NCBI RefSeq assembly: GCF_900129155.1
Contig: NZ_FQVF01000011.1
Coordinates: 116,338 to 180,337, forward strand
Source of the DNA: Marinomonas polaris DSM 16579
GTDB lineage: Bacteria > Pseudomonadota > Gammaproteobacteria > Pseudomonadales > Marinomonadaceae
Length of the DNA: 64,000 nt
Direction: 5' to 3'
Positions within the stretch are counted from its first letter, which is position 1. Every line of letters begins with the position of its first letter. The position numbers were made by a program, and so were the translations under genes. This document shows positions 36,676 through 46,832 of this stretch, one piece after another. The notes under the pieces were generated by a model. It ran no database searches. It was not told where the DNA came from and was given only the letters and a program-made list of their open reading frames with translations.

Positions 36676-36707
36676 CTGGTAATGAACGAAGCATTAATAT
36701 GAGACAT

Positions 36708-36738
36708 AAAAAAACGACGCCATGTGCGTCGTTTTTTT
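36708..36738. terminator. Terminator after dctM
   Basis: A 12-bp stem (36709-36720 with 36726-36737) ending in A and T runs, shared with the convergent peroxiredoxin gene. Confidence 0.9.
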
Positions 36739-36766
36739 GCCTGACTAAAAAAGCTAAACAAAAAGC

Positions 36767-37246
36767 TTATAACTGAGACAAAACATATTCCGCAGAACTG
36801 ACTTTGTATTCGCCTGGCTCATCCAACCATAACTGCTGAACAATGCCGTTAGTCACTAACATGGCGTATCGACGGCTACGAATGCCCATTTTAGCAGCTG
36901 AAATATCCAGTTCTAATCCCATAGAGCAAGTAAACTCAGCCAAGCCATCTGCTGCCATTATCAGATTTTCAGCGTTATTCGCTTTACCCCAAGCATTCAT
37001 AACAAAAACGTCATTCACAGAAAGACACACTATGTCGTCTATTCCTTTTTCTTTTAAAGCATCAAAGTGCACTACAAAACCAGGTAAGTGACTAGCACTA
37101 CAAGTTGGAGTAAAAGCACCCGGTACGGCAAACATCAATACAGTTTTGCCTGAGAAGAATTCTGTGACATCTACTGTCTCAGGACCTTCTTCTCCCATTA
37201 CCTGAAACGTACCATGAGGCAACATATCACCCATAAGAATCGACAT
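36767..37246 (-). CDS. Peroxiredoxin, Prx5 type
   Basis: 159 residues. Peroxidatic Cys in PGAFTPTCSASHLPG, with the catalytic Thr and Pro of the PxxxT-x2-C motif, and the SVNDVFVMNAWGK segment typical of the Prx5/hybrid group. It reduces hydrogen peroxide or organic peroxides, likely with glutaredoxin or thioredoxin. ATG 37246 is chosen because of GGAG eight bases upstream. Stands alone between the TRAP and chemoreceptor genes. Confidence 0.9.
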   Translation of the reverse strand: MSILMGDMLPHGTFQVMGEEGPETVDVTEFFSGKTVLMFAVPGAFTPTCSASHLPGFVVHFDALKEKGIDDIVCLSVNDVFVMNAWGKANNAENLIMAADGLAEFTCSMGLELDISAAKMGIRSRRYAMLVTNGIVQQLWLDEPGEYKVSSAEYVLSQL

Positions 37247-37308
37247 GAACTTTATCTCCAGAGAATTAAGTTGCCCCAATATTAACGCAACCTATCTTAG
37301 AAAAACCA

Positions 37309-39285
37309 TCAAACAATCTTAAATTGACTAAGTAGATGCTTCTGATGAGACGCCAGTTTAGACAATCCTTCACTGTCTTTCTCACTCTGATCTGAACCCA
37401 ATGCCGCCTGTTCAGACATCTCAGATATTTCTAATACATTTTGCTTAATTTCTTGCGCTACAGCAGATTGCTCTTCAGCGGCGGTAGCAATTTGAATACT
37501 TAAGTCCCGAATTTCAGCCATACTGCCTTGCAATTCAATTAGTGACAATCCAACTGTGCGTGCTTCCTCAACACTAGAAGTAGCACTTTTTCGGCTCTCT
37601 TCCATGCTGCCAACGGTTTTTGTCACACCTTGCTGTAATTGCGCGATAACATGCTGAATCTCTTCAGTGGAGCTATGAGTTCGAGTAGCTAAAATACGAA
37701 CCTCATCTGCCACTACGGCAAAACCTCGACCTTGCTCGCCAGCACGCGCAGCTTCAATCGCAGCGTTTAGTGCCAATAAGTTCGTCTGCTCCGCAATACT
37801 TTGAATCACCTCTAAAATACGATCTATGCTCTTCGAATGCTCATCAAGTTCATTCACAACTGTCGTCGATTCTTCTATTTGCTCGAGAAGGTGTTCGATT
37901 TTATGAATATTGGTATCCATTTGTTCGCGATTTTGATGAGCTCTTTGATCAACCGATTGGATCTGATGCAAAATAACTTCTGAGCTTTTTGCCACCTGAT
38001 CGACCGTAGACACCATTTCCGACATAGACGAAGCAACCTCAGAGGTTCTTTCATTCTGTGCGCTCATCAAGCGTTTAGAATCACCAGCTAAGCGAACATT
38101 GCTGCCAGCAGACTCAGCAACTTCATTAGACGCCTGATCAATCTCAGACATGACCTTTTGTAACTTCGCCACCAGCCCATTTACCCAAGCAGATAACTCA
38201 CCAAACTCGTCCTTGGTTTTTACTTTACTGCGTTGAGTGAAGTCACCATCCGAAATCTTGCCCAGTACAGTCATCACTTCTTTCAACGGAAGGCGAATGC
38301 TTCGACTTACCCATAATGCCACCAGCACTGCAATTACTATAGAAACAACCAATACAACCTCAATAATAAGCGTTGATAATTTCGCAGCATCTGTTGCTTC
38401 TGTTTTAGCGTTTAACCCCATCAAAGCGGCTTTAGATAATAGCTGCTGCACGGACGTATTAACCACTTCCATGCTGCCTGACAGCTGTTTCGCCAGCACT
38501 TCTGACTCTTGTACTAGACGAGCATTCTCGTAAAATTTCGCCACCACACCATCGCTAGACATCACACTGGCTTCTATTTCACTCACCAGACCATTGATGT
38601 TGTCATCGTTCAAATAGGATTGTTTGTCTTTCAGGCTAGAAATAATAGATGCCATAGCATCACGTAATTCCTGCATTTTATCTAGACTACGCACATCAAA
38701 GTAATCATTAACCGTCACTTGAAGGCTTTCTATTTGACTATGCATGTAAGAAGCCGCAAATTGGATTTCGGATGTATCGCCATCTGTTACCAACATACCT
38801 AAATCTTCTGTAGCAAAAGCAATTGCATCTTTAAGATCAAGTTTTTCATCTGGCACTACAGCCTGAAGTTCTAACATGGTTTTATGATTAGAAAAGGCGA
38901 CATCGGTATAACCATAAAAACGCTCCACTTCAGCGTTAATGCTTTCAAGCGCCTGACTCATCTCTGGCAAACCTTGAAGTTGAGCAGACAATTGCTCTGA
39001 AACATCGCTAAACTCCTGTTTATGTTTCAGAAAACGTGCGGATAAGTCTTCCAATGAATCGGGAGTTTTACTAAGTAAATATTGTAAAACAGCCGCATTA
39101 GCAAAGCTGACATCTTCTTTTAGCGCATTACTGGTAGATGAGATATTGGCCACTTTCCCTGTAACTACGTTTAATCTATCTTCTATTTTGTTGATGCCTA
39201 CAAATCCAGATGCGGCAATCATCAGCAAAAGTAGCAGTAAAATACTAAAGCCAAATAAAATCCTTTGAATAACGGATAACGACAT
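37309..39285 (-). CDS. Membrane methyl-accepting chemotaxis protein with large periplasmic helical sensor
   Basis: 658 residues: membrane helix at about 9-31, periplasmic helical region of about 270 residues, second membrane helix near 305-330, HAMP domain ([20 protein letters not shown]), and a signalling domain with the hairpin tip around [21 protein letters not shown] sensor of that length with regular heptads fits the helical bimodular (HBM) type, whose known members sense dicarboxylates such as malate and succinate. Ligand not deducible. Its position next to the aromatic gene region suggests attraction to related acids. AGAGG precedes the start. Confidence 0.9.
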   Translation of the reverse strand: MSLSVIQRILFGFSILLLLLLMIAASGFVGINKIEDRLNVVTGKVANISSTSNALKEDVSFANAAVLQYLLSKTPDSLEDLSARFLKHKQEFSDVSEQLSAQLQGLPEMSQALESINAEVERFYGYTDVAFSNHKTMLELQAVVPDEKLDLKDAIAFATEDLGMLVTDGDTSEIQFAASYMHSQIESLQVTVNDYFDVRSLDKMQELRDAMASIISSLKDKQSYLNDDNINGLVSEIEASVMSSDGVVAKFYENARLVQESEVLAKQLSGSMEVVNTSVQQLLSKAALMGLNAKTEATDAAKLSTLIIEVVLVVSIVIAVLVALWVSRSIRLPLKEVMTVLGKISDGDFTQRSKVKTKDEFGELSAWVNGLVAKLQKVMSEIDQASNEVAESAGSNVRLAGDSKRLMSAQNERTSEVASSMSEMVSTVDQVAKSSEVILHQIQSVDQRAHQNREQMDTNIHKIEHLLEQIEESTTVVNELDEHSKSIDRILEVIQSIAEQTNLLALNAAIEAARAGEQGRGFAVVADEVRILATRTHSSTEEIQHVIAQLQQGVTKTVGSMEESRKSATSSVEEARTVGLSLIELQGSMAEIRDLSIQIATAAEEQSAVAQEIKQNVLEISEMSEQAALGSDQSEKDSEGLSKLASHQKHLLSQFKIV

Positions 39286-39539
39286 AATCGACCTCTAAAT
39301 TAAAATCTGCTCTAAATTTTTAGTTTTCTTACCCGGCAGCTAAACATTTAAGCTGATATAAACCTGACCAAGTATACAGGAACACCATAACACTTTATTT
39401 ACAATGAGCGCCTATCCCAGAGCGTCAAAAAATACCACTTAACACACAGACCTTTGCGCCGTAAAATCGGCATAGATTTCTTTCAATCCACCAATCTGGT
39501 AGATTAAACATCTCTCATTTTGAATTCGACCTGCGCTTT

Positions 39540-40952
39540 ATGGATTGCCCCTTATACGAAAAAATTGCTAACCAAATTGAACACCAAGTTCATGAAGGTA
39601 TTTTCTTACCAGGCGCAAAGATCCCATCGGTTCGTAAATCCAGCAAACAAATGGAAGTCAGTGTTGCGACTGTGCTGCAAGCCTACAGTTTGCTAGAAGA
39701 CAGAGGCGTCATAAAAGCACGCCCTCAAAAAGGCTATTTCGTTCAAGAAACTCAGCTCCAGCCAACAGAACCCGCAAAAATTGAACCTACTAAGAATGAT
39801 GGCACCATACATGCTTTACTACGGCGCTTACTTCATGCCTCTCAAGACGGCAATATCATGCAATTTGGTGCAGCTATTCCTAAAAGCCAGTTCCTACCGA
39901 TACGACAGCTACAGCGCTCTGTAGGGCGCCTGATGCGCTTAGAGCCAGAAATATGTGCAGCTTATGAATTCACCCCAGGATCACTCAGCTTACGCCGTCA
40001 GATAGCCATCCGCATGCTAGACAGCGGATGCCAGCTGCAACCCGATGACATTACTATTACATTGGGCTGCCAAAACGCCTTGATGCTCTCATTACAAGCT
40101 GTCGCAAAAGCGGGCGATACCGTTGCTATCGAAAGCCCGGCTTATCATGGAGTATTACAAATCATTGAAGTGTTGAACCTAAAGGCGGTTGAAATCCCTT
40201 GTTCAGTGGAAACAGGGATCGACTTAGATATTCTGGAAAATGCGGCAAAAGAATGGGATATCAAGGCATGCGTGGTGACACCAAACAACCAAAACCCGAT
40301 TGGCGCCACGCTCAACCACTTGGCAAGACAACGCATCCTCAATCAATCTGTTCAACACGGCTTCACTCTGATTGAAGACGATGTATACGGAGAGTTGAGT
40401 TATAAAGACAAACGCGAGCGATCTTTAAAAGCTGACGACAAACAAAATACCGTTATTTACTGCAGCTCTTTTTCTAAAAGTATCGCGCCAGGGTTTCGCA
40501 TTGGTTGGATTGTTGGCGGCCCTTTTCAAACTCAGATTGAACATTACGCTTATGTTCAATCCCTTGCGATTCCCACATTAACGCAAACAGCTATCGCCAA
40601 TTTTCTAGAAAACGGCGCGTATGATCGTCATTTACGAAAAACCCGACAATCTTATCAAGACAACTTAGCTCGCTGTCAGGCGCTCATTCAGGATCACTTT
40701 CCAGCAGGTACTCAAACCTCTACCCCAAAAGGTGGTTTTTTATTATGGGTCACTTTACCAGACACGGTAAACGCCATGACACTTCATTCCCAAGCCTTAG
40801 AAATTGGCATTGGCTTGCTGCCAGGGTTAGCATTCAGTTTAACAGCGCAATTCAACCATCATTTTCGATTAAACTACGCACTAAATTGGGATAATAAAAC
40901 CGACGCTGCACTAAAAGAACTCGGTAAGCTTTGCCACCTTCAGATCCCCTAA
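39540..40952 (+). CDS. MocR/PdxR-type regulator: GntR winged helix fused to aminotransferase fold
   Basis: 470 residues. N-terminal GntR DNA-binding domain at about 1-70 (IANQIEHQVHEGIFLPGAKI, then SVATVLQAYSLL), linker, then a fold-type I aminotransferase domain with the PLP lysine in SSFSKSIAPGFRIGWI and NNQNPIG. Such proteins are usually regulators that bind PLP rather than transaminases. The start has only a weak ribosome site. No obvious target gene adjoins it. Confidence 0.88.
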   Translation: MDCPLYEKIANQIEHQVHEGIFLPGAKIPSVRKSSKQMEVSVATVLQAYSLLEDRGVIKARPQKGYFVQETQLQPTEPAKIEPTKNDGTIHALLRRLLHASQDGNIMQFGAAIPKSQFLPIRQLQRSVGRLMRLEPEICAAYEFTPGSLSLRRQIAIRMLDSGCQLQPDDITITLGCQNALMLSLQAVAKAGDTVAIESPAYHGVLQIIEVLNLKAVEIPCSVETGIDLDILENAAKEWDIKACVVTPNNQNPIGATLNHLARQRILNQSVQHGFTLIEDDVYGELSYKDKRERSLKADDKQNTVIYCSSFSKSIAPGFRIGWIVGGPFQTQIEHYAYVQSLAIPTLTQTAIANFLENGAYDRHLRKTRQSYQDNLARCQALIQDHFPAGTQTSTPKGGFLLWVTLPDTVNAMTLHSQALEIGIGLLPGLAFSLTAQFNHHFRLNYALNWDNKTDAALKELGKLCHLQIP

Positions 40953-41164
40953 GCTAGGCTAATACAGCTATCTGAGCAGTTCAAAATGCAAAGCACCACA
41001 TTGAGCATTTTCACATATAAGTAGAAGTTATGATTTTAGCCTCAGACATCCTAAAATTCGTCTGTACAGACAGGGCAAAAAGCGTACAATTCGCATTCTT
41101 TTTTAAACACTCTGCCTTCTTGGCCGATAACATGAATATCTGAAATAGTAGCTGGCTTGTTGCG

Positions 41165-41575
41165 ATGGAATTTGTTGCACATCCGAGAGACCTTCCGTTA
41201 GACATTACGCTAATAGAAGATCAGCCCTTTCCTCAAATTACTGAAGATAGAGCTGGGTTTGTCGGTATCACATATGTCACCCTTCGTCCTTTTGACAATG
41301 GACGCTCGGTAAGAATTACATTGGAAGAGATTGACCCAAACTTTTGCGTGTCTGGCCGTATAGCTTGGTGCACTAAAGAAACGGACGGCTACCACATCGC
41401 CATTGAGTTCCCTACCAAAGAAGAGTGTTACTGTGTTCGCATGATCGAGCAGCTATCTCAGATAGAACATTACCGACGCCAAGCAAAAATCGAAGGCCGA
41501 CGACTCAACTACAATGAAGCCGCCGCTGAATGGATACAAAAATTCGCCGCCAGTTTCCCTGCGTTCACAATTTAA
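41165..41575 (+). CDS. PilZ-domain-like protein
   Basis: 136 residues. A beta-rich region (GRSVRITLEEIDPNFCVSGR, then IAWCTKETDGYHIAIEF) resembles a PilZ barrel, with an Ile-Glu-Phe in place of the usual G-V-x-F end, followed by a C-terminal helical segment. The RxxxR c-di-GMP motif is not obvious, so binding is uncertain. The ribosome site is weak. It is followed 37 bases later by the DUF501 gene in the same direction. Confidence 0.6.
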   Translation: MEFVAHPRDLPLDITLIEDQPFPQITEDRAGFVGITYVTLRPFDNGRSVRITLEEIDPNFCVSGRIAWCTKETDGYHIAIEFPTKEECYCVRMIEQLSQIEHYRRQAKIEGRRLNYNEAAAEWIQKFAASFPAFTI

Positions 41576-41612
41576 TTCTTCTCTTTTAGAAGACACTATT
41601 CAATAAGACATT

Positions 41613-42128
41613 ATGACAACAACACTTTCTCAGCGTGATATTGATATCATCACAGCACAACTCGGACGTACCCCAAGCGGCATTAGTGCCATTGCTCATT
41701 ATTCACCTAGCGGCATACCTCAAGTATTAGAGATGGAGACTTGGGTTTTCGAGCAGCCATTCCCAACTCTATATTGGCTTTCTAGCAAAGCCATCGACAA
41801 AGCTTTGGCAAAAATAGAAAGTCATGGTGTTGTAAAAGAGCTTGAGCAGCGCATCAAAGACGACGAAACATTGCGAGAAGCACATCATGCTTCTCACCGC
41901 GATTACATCGCAAGGCGTTGGGAAGTAATGAGCGCTGAGCACAAAGCCATTATTGAAGAAAAAGGCTTCAAGCCTTTGTTTGATAAGCTTGGAATTGGCG
42001 GCATTGCGAATTGGGATCAAGTACGATGCTTACACATGCAATATGCACATCACCTTGCCGGTAACAATGTTATCGGGCGTATTCTAGACGAAGAATACGG
42101 CATGAAAGCCATCGCTGACGCAGAATAA
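41613..42128 (+). CDS. DUF501 family protein
   Basis: 171 residues matching the DUF501 pattern as I recall it: QLGRTPSGISAIAHYSPSGIP at the N-terminus (split by the turn), FPTLYWLSSK, and the C-terminal GVRCLH-like stretch, here NWDQVRCLHMQYAHHLAG. Function unknown. A good terminator follows. Confidence 0.8.
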   Translation: MTTTLSQRDIDIITAQLGRTPSGISAIAHYSPSGIPQVLEMETWVFEQPFPTLYWLSSKAIDKALAKIESHGVVKELEQRIKDDETLREAHHASHRDYIARRWEVMSAEHKAIIEEKGFKPLFDKLGIGGIANWDQVRCLHMQYAHHLAGNNVIGRILDEEYGMKAIADAE

Positions 42129-42150
42129 AACCAGCCAAAAGACAGATATA

Positions 42151-42187
42151 AAAAAGGGGAAAGACCTATCATGCCATTCCCCTTTTT
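42151..42187. terminator. Bidirectional terminator
   Basis: An 11-bp stem (42151-42161 with 42177-42187) with A and T ends between two convergent genes. Confidence 0.88.
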
Positions 42188-42218
42188 ACTTTTTAAACCT
42201 TGAGTTTGAAATAACTAC

Positions 42219-42509
42219 TTATTTCAAACTTTTAAGAATGGCTCTCAATTCATCAGCGGTAGTTGCCTTTGGCAAAACTTCACGGATACGATTAAAAGCG
42301 GCCTGAGCAACAGCTGCACGCTGAGCATAAGTAGTCAATGCGCCACCAGTCCAACCTGCTAATTTCACCATTTCATTCTTGAAGTTATTACCACCAACAC
42401 CATGTCCGCCTAGCGACATCAATGCATCTTCGATTTCTAAATAGCTTGGACGCTCACCACCAAACTTCATAAAATCATCTTGCTGTACTTCGGCAAACTG
42501 TTTCGACAT
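42219..42509 (-). CDS. Small protein of unknown function
   Basis: 96 residues, not recognised. It has no signal peptide or membrane segment; a glycine-rich stretch (GGHGVGGNNFKNEMVKLAGW) sits in the middle and an amphipathic C-terminal helix ends in ELRAILKSLK. The ATG at 42509 has a GGG-TTT-AGAG upstream region, and the reading frame is bounded by a terminator downstream, so the gene is probably real. It is 91 bases downstream of glpK in the same direction. Confidence 0.6.
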   Translation of the reverse strand: MSKQFAEVQQDDFMKFGGERPSYLEIEDALMSLGGHGVGGNNFKNEMVKLAGWTGGALTTYAQRAAVAQAAFNRIREVLPKATTADELRAILKSLK

Positions 42510-42600
42510 TCTCTAAACCCTTTGTGAATAAACATCCATTGTTAAAGTTAGCCATATTTGCCTTATCACACAAGACAAAGCATGTATCAAATCGTAAAAA

Positions 42601-44085
42601 TTAGTCTCGTGTACGCACACGATCCACTGCTTTTTGCCAACCTTGATACAATTTATCGCCTGTGCCTTTTGCCATTGTGGGCTCAAAACATTTATCTGCT
42701 TTCCACAAGACTTCAATCTCATCCAAAGACTGATAAAGGCCAACCTGCAGACCCGCTAAAAATGCAGCGCCCAATGCAGTGGTTTCAGTCACACAAGGAC
42801 GCTCTACCGTGATTTCTAACAAATCACTTAAGAACTGCACCATCACATCATTTATAACCATTCCACCATCGACACGTAAAGAGCTAAATGTTGCGCCATC
42901 TTGCGCCATGGCACCAACTAAGTCTTTTGTCTGATAACACACAGAACGCAAACCAGCACTAACGATATCAGCGACACTAGTATCACGCGTTAACCCAATC
43001 ATGGCGCCACGAGCATCAGGGTCCCAATATGGTGCACCTAACCCTGTAAAAGCTGGTACTAAATAAACAGAATCATCATTCAATGCTTGCTTAGCCAGAC
43101 TTTGTGTCTCTTTAGCATCAGCAAATAGCTTCAAGCCATCTCGTAACCATTGAATCGCGGCGCCAGCCACAAAAATACTACCTTCTAATGCATAAGTGAC
43201 TTTGCCATTTAGGCGATAACCTACGGTAGTGAGCAACTTATGTTCAGATCGAATCGCTTTATCACCGGTATTCAAAATCATGAAACAACCAGTACCGTAA
43301 GTACTCTTCACCATACCGGGCGTAAAGCAAGCTTGCCCAATTAAAGCGGCTTGTTGGTCACCTGCGACACCATTAACTGGAATTTTAGCCCCCAACCAAG
43401 CAGCATCAATGACTCCAAAATCAGCACTACAATCCATGACTTCAGGGAACAATACATCGCCGATTCCTAACAGCTCGATCAGCTCGTCATCCCATTCTTG
43501 AGTATGAATGTTGAACGCCATAGTACGAGCCGCATTTGTTGCATCGGTTTTATGGGACTTGCCATTGGTTAATCGCCATAATAAAAAGCTGTCGACCGTA
43601 CCAAAAGCCAAACGACCTGCCTGAGCTTTTTCACGTGCACCATCGACGTTATCTAAGATCCAACGAATCTTGGTTGCAGAGAAGTACGGATCGATTAACA
43701 GCCCAGTTTTTTCTTGAACTTTTTCACCTAATCCTTGATCACTCAAAGACTGACAAAACCCGCTGGTACGTCGATCTTGCCAAACAATAGCATTATAAAC
43801 TGGCTTCCCAGTATCGATATCCCATAAAATCGTTGTTTCGCGCTGATTGGTGATACCTATGGTTGCTATCGCTTGCGCGTCGATCCCTGTATCCTTGAGA
43901 ACTGAGCGACACACAGATAAAGTAGATGACCAAATATCTTCAGGATCATGCTCAACCCAACCATCATCAGGGAAAATTTGTGGGAATTCTTGCTGAGATT
44001 GGCCAACACGAGAGCCTTTTTCATCAAATAAAATAGCCCGAGAACTGGTGGTGCCTTGATCAATAGCCAGAATATAATGCGTCAT
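42601..44085 (-). CDS. glpK: Glycerol kinase
   Basis: 494 residues of the FGGY kinase family: ATP loop [34 protein letters not shown], the NTYGTGCF-like [14 protein letters not shown] and the C-terminal ATP motif ([20 protein letters not shown]). It phosphorylates glycerol to glycerol 3-phosphate. Divergent from glpR, with GlpR-type half-sites in the shared 171-bp gap. Confidence 0.96.
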   Translation of the reverse strand: MTHYILAIDQGTTSSRAILFDEKGSRVGQSQQEFPQIFPDDGWVEHDPEDIWSSTLSVCRSVLKDTGIDAQAIATIGITNQRETTILWDIDTGKPVYNAIVWQDRRTSGFCQSLSDQGLGEKVQEKTGLLIDPYFSATKIRWILDNVDGAREKAQAGRLAFGTVDSFLLWRLTNGKSHKTDATNAARTMAFNIHTQEWDDELIELLGIGDVLFPEVMDCSADFGVIDAAWLGAKIPVNGVAGDQQAALIGQACFTPGMVKSTYGTGCFMILNTGDKAIRSEHKLLTTVGYRLNGKVTYALEGSIFVAGAAIQWLRDGLKLFADAKETQSLAKQALNDDSVYLVPAFTGLGAPYWDPDARGAMIGLTRDTSVADIVSAGLRSVCYQTKDLVGAMAQDGATFSSLRVDGGMVINDVMVQFLSDLLEITVERPCVTETTALGAAFLAGLQVGLYQSLDEIEVLWKADKCFEPTMAKGTGDKLYQGWQKAVDRVRTRD

Positions 44086-44150
44086 GGTGAATTCTCTTTG
44101 AAATCACAGCCACTCAAAAAGTAAGCGACTTAATTGTTGTTTTGTTTTTT

Positions 44151-44178
44151 GAACATGAATATTCAAATACGAATATTC
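44151..44178. promoter_or_regulatory. Candidate GlpR operator upstream of glpK
   Basis: GAACATGAATATTC followed by AAATACGAATATTC forms overlapping half-sites like the E. coli GlpR recognition element (TGTTCG/CGAACA type). It lies 66 bp before the glpK start. Confidence 0.6.
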
Positions 44179-44256
44179 CCTATTAAAAACCAATGCGCAC
44201 TCGTTTAGCAAGCCTCGTTTAATAAGTAATGTCTTTTATCAGGAGAAGAAAACAAT

Positions 44257-45027
44257 ATGGGTCAACTCTCTCGCCAAGACAATATTGTCGCCATAGTGAA
44301 AGAAAAGGGTTACGTGACAATCGATGAATTGGCCAGCCAATTTGCTGTCACACCGCAGACCATTCGCCGTGATATTAATGAGTTGGCAAAAGCTGATCAA
44401 ATACGCAGACATCATGGTGGCGCGAGTTACGACTCCAGCACCACCAACGTGGCTTATGCAACCCGACAAATTTTGCAACTGCCAGCGAAAGAGCAAATAG
44501 CCAAACGAATCGCCGCCGAAATTCCAAATCATGCCTCTTTATTTATTAATATTGGCACCACAACTGAAACCGTTGCAAGGGAACTATTGAATCACCAAGG
44601 TTTGCAAGTTATCACCAACAACCTTAACGTTGCTGCAATTTTAAGCGGAAAAGAAGACTTTACGGTGATTATTGCGGGCGGTACGGTTCGTTCACGAGAC
44701 GGCGGCGTTATGGGTGAAGCCACTATCGACTTCATCAATCAATTCCGTGTCGACTTTGGCATCATCGGTATTAGTGGTATTGACCCTAACGATGGCTCAC
44801 TATTGGATTACGACTACCAAGAAGTTCGAGTAGCGCAAAGTATCATCAATAATTCACGCACTGTTTTTCTCGCTGCTGACAGCGCTAAATTTGGCCGCAA
44901 TGCAGTTGTTCGTTTAGGTAACATAACCCAAGTAGATAGACTGTTTACTGATGAGCAACCGCCAAAAGCCATCATCAAACTAATGAAAGAGCACAAAGTT
45001 CGATTGGAAATCTGCACGCCCAAGTAA
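44257..45027 (+). CDS. glpR: Glycerol-3-phosphate regulon repressor (DeoR family)
   Basis: 256 residues. DeoR winged helix at about 6-58 ([20 protein letters not shown]), then the sugar-phosphate-sensing domain with [29 protein letters not shown] and AADSAKFGR. It represses glpK and glpD in the absence of glycerol 3-phosphate. AGGAG precedes the ATG by eleven bases. Divergent from glpK and followed by glpD. Confidence 0.93.
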   Translation: MGQLSRQDNIVAIVKEKGYVTIDELASQFAVTPQTIRRDINELAKADQIRRHHGGASYDSSTTNVAYATRQILQLPAKEQIAKRIAAEIPNHASLFINIGTTTETVARELLNHQGLQVITNNLNVAAILSGKEDFTVIIAGGTVRSRDGGVMGEATIDFINQFRVDFGIIGISGIDPNDGSLLDYDYQEVRVAQSIINNSRTVFLAADSAKFGRNAVVRLGNITQVDRLFTDEQPPKAIIKLMKEHKVRLEICTPK

Positions 45028-45162
45028 CCCTTGGGCCCTGCACCATCACAGTAATTCACTCAGTTGACTTCAATTTTCACCCTTCTTCAAACCTAAAAAA
45101 GATCAAATGTTCACCAAAACTTCACAAAGCGTTATTGTCATAATCGCTTTAGAGGTTTAATA

Positions 45163-45199
45163 TCGAACACAAATGTTCACTTTCGAACATAAACATTCG
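45163..45199. promoter_or_regulatory. Candidate GlpR operators upstream of glpD
   Basis: Two adjacent dyads: CGAACAC-AAATGTTCAC at 45164-45180 and TCGAACATAAACATTCG at 45183-45199. These repeat the TGTTCG/CGAACA GlpR core and sit 24-60 bp before glpD. Confidence 0.7.
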
Positions 45200-45222
45200 C
45201 ATTTTAAATCGTGAGGCTTTGT

Positions 45223-46710
45223 ATGAATCACTCCCATTTTGACCTATTTATTGTTGGCGGCGGCATTAACGGCACAGGAATAGCCGCTGATGCAGCAGGA
45301 CGAGGCCTAAATGTGGGTCTTTGCGAAATGGGAGATTTGGCTCATGCTACGTCATCGTCGAGTAGTAAACTAATCCACGGCGGTTTGCGCTATCTTGAGC
45401 ATTACGAGTTTCGTCTTGTAAAAGAAGCCCTAACAGAACGTGAAGTATTACTAAAAGTTGCTCCTCATCTTGTTACGCCGATGCGCTTTCAAATGCCTCA
45501 CAGACCACACCTACGTCCAGCTTGGCTAATTCGCATTGGCTTATTCCTTTATGACAACCTAGGTAAGCGCGAGACACTTTTAGGCTCAAAAGGCGTCAAG
45601 TACGGTGCAGATAGCCCATTAAAAGACGATATTACGCAAGGTTTCGAATACTCAGACTGCTGGGTTGATGATGCTCGCTTAGTGGTAACCAATGCGCTTA
45701 GTGCTCAGCAAAATGGAGCGTCTATTTTTGCTCGCACTCGTTGCACTTCTGCCAAACGTATCGACAACCAATGGCACATCAGCCTAGAGGATCAAATAAC
45801 CAAAGAAACTCATGAGATAACAGCCAAAGCCTTAGTAAACGCTGCAGGCCCTTGGGTATCGTCGTTTATCGAAACTAAACTAGAACAAAAAGCCCCTTAC
45901 GGCATTCGCATGATCAAAGGCAGCCACATTGTTGTGCCGAAGCTTTATCAGCATTCAAACGCTTTCATTATGCAAAATACCGACAAACGTATCGTTTTCG
46001 CGATTCCTTACCGTGAACACTACACATTGTTAGGCACAACCGATGTTGAGTACAAAGGCAATCCAAACGATGTAGCGATTTCAGAAAATGAAACTCAATA
46101 CATATTGAAAGTGGCGAACGATCATTTCAAAAAAACACTCACACCAGCGGATGTTGTCTGGAGCTATTCAGGCGTAAGACCTCTATTGGAAGATGAGTCG
46201 TCTGATCCTTCGGCCGTCACTCGCGATTACACATTGCACCTTGACGACAAAAATCATCAAGCACCATTGCTAAGTATTTTTGGCGGAAAAATCACTACCT
46301 ACCGCAAACTAGCCTTATCTGCGATGAAAAAGCTTACACCCTACTTTGATAACCTTGGAAGCGAATGGACTCACAGCAAACCACTACCTGGCGGTGACTT
46401 AGGTATGTCTCTTGATGGTTTTGCGATGAAATTACAACAAGATTATCCTTTTATCGGTGCACACCTTGCCCATCGATTCGCCAATAGCTACGGTACACTA
46501 ACTCATGCATTACTAAATAAAGCGAATTCAGAAAGCGACCTTGGCCAGCACTTTGGCAATCAGCTTTATCAAGTGGAAGTGGATTATTTGATCAAGCATG
46601 AATGGGCGCATTCAGCAGAAGATATTCTATGGCGTAGAACTAAGCTTGGCCTTGAATTTACTCCGAATCAAGAAAGCACTCTCGAAAGCTACATCCAAAC
46701 AAAAATTTAA
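45223..46710 (+). CDS. glpD: Aerobic glycerol-3-phosphate dehydrogenase
   Basis: 495 residues. FAD-binding IVGGGINGTGIAADAAGRGL at the N-terminus, then SSSSSKLIHGGLRYLE, the substrate segment GVRPLLEDE and GGKITTYRKLA. It oxidises glycerol 3-phosphate to dihydroxyacetone phosphate at the inner membrane, passing electrons to quinone. ATG 45223 is chosen because the conserved N-terminus starts there and GTGAGG lies upstream. Controlled by the GlpR sites just before it. Confidence 0.95.
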   Translation: MNHSHFDLFIVGGGINGTGIAADAAGRGLNVGLCEMGDLAHATSSSSSKLIHGGLRYLEHYEFRLVKEALTEREVLLKVAPHLVTPMRFQMPHRPHLRPAWLIRIGLFLYDNLGKRETLLGSKGVKYGADSPLKDDITQGFEYSDCWVDDARLVVTNALSAQQNGASIFARTRCTSAKRIDNQWHISLEDQITKETHEITAKALVNAAGPWVSSFIETKLEQKAPYGIRMIKGSHIVVPKLYQHSNAFIMQNTDKRIVFAIPYREHYTLLGTTDVEYKGNPNDVAISENETQYILKVANDHFKKTLTPADVVWSYSGVRPLLEDESSDPSAVTRDYTLHLDDKNHQAPLLSIFGGKITTYRKLALSAMKKLTPYFDNLGSEWTHSKPLPGGDLGMSLDGFAMKLQQDYPFIGAHLAHRFANSYGTLTHALLNKANSESDLGQHFGNQLYQVEVDYLIKHEWAHSAEDILWRRTKLGLEFTPNQESTLESYIQTKI

Positions 46711-46747
46711 TTTAGTTCGATAAAATACTCTACTATTACTACTCATT

Positions 46748-46777
46748 AGCCCGCCTAAACGATTGTCTAGGTGGGCT
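46748..46777 (+). terminator. Terminator after glpD
   Basis: A 10-bp stem (46748-46757 with 46768-46777, one G-T pair) followed by seven T. Confidence 0.88.
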
Positions 46778-46832
46778 TTTTTTGCTCTACTAAAAAGCAT
46801 CGTACATCTATCCCTACAGGAATAAACACTCA

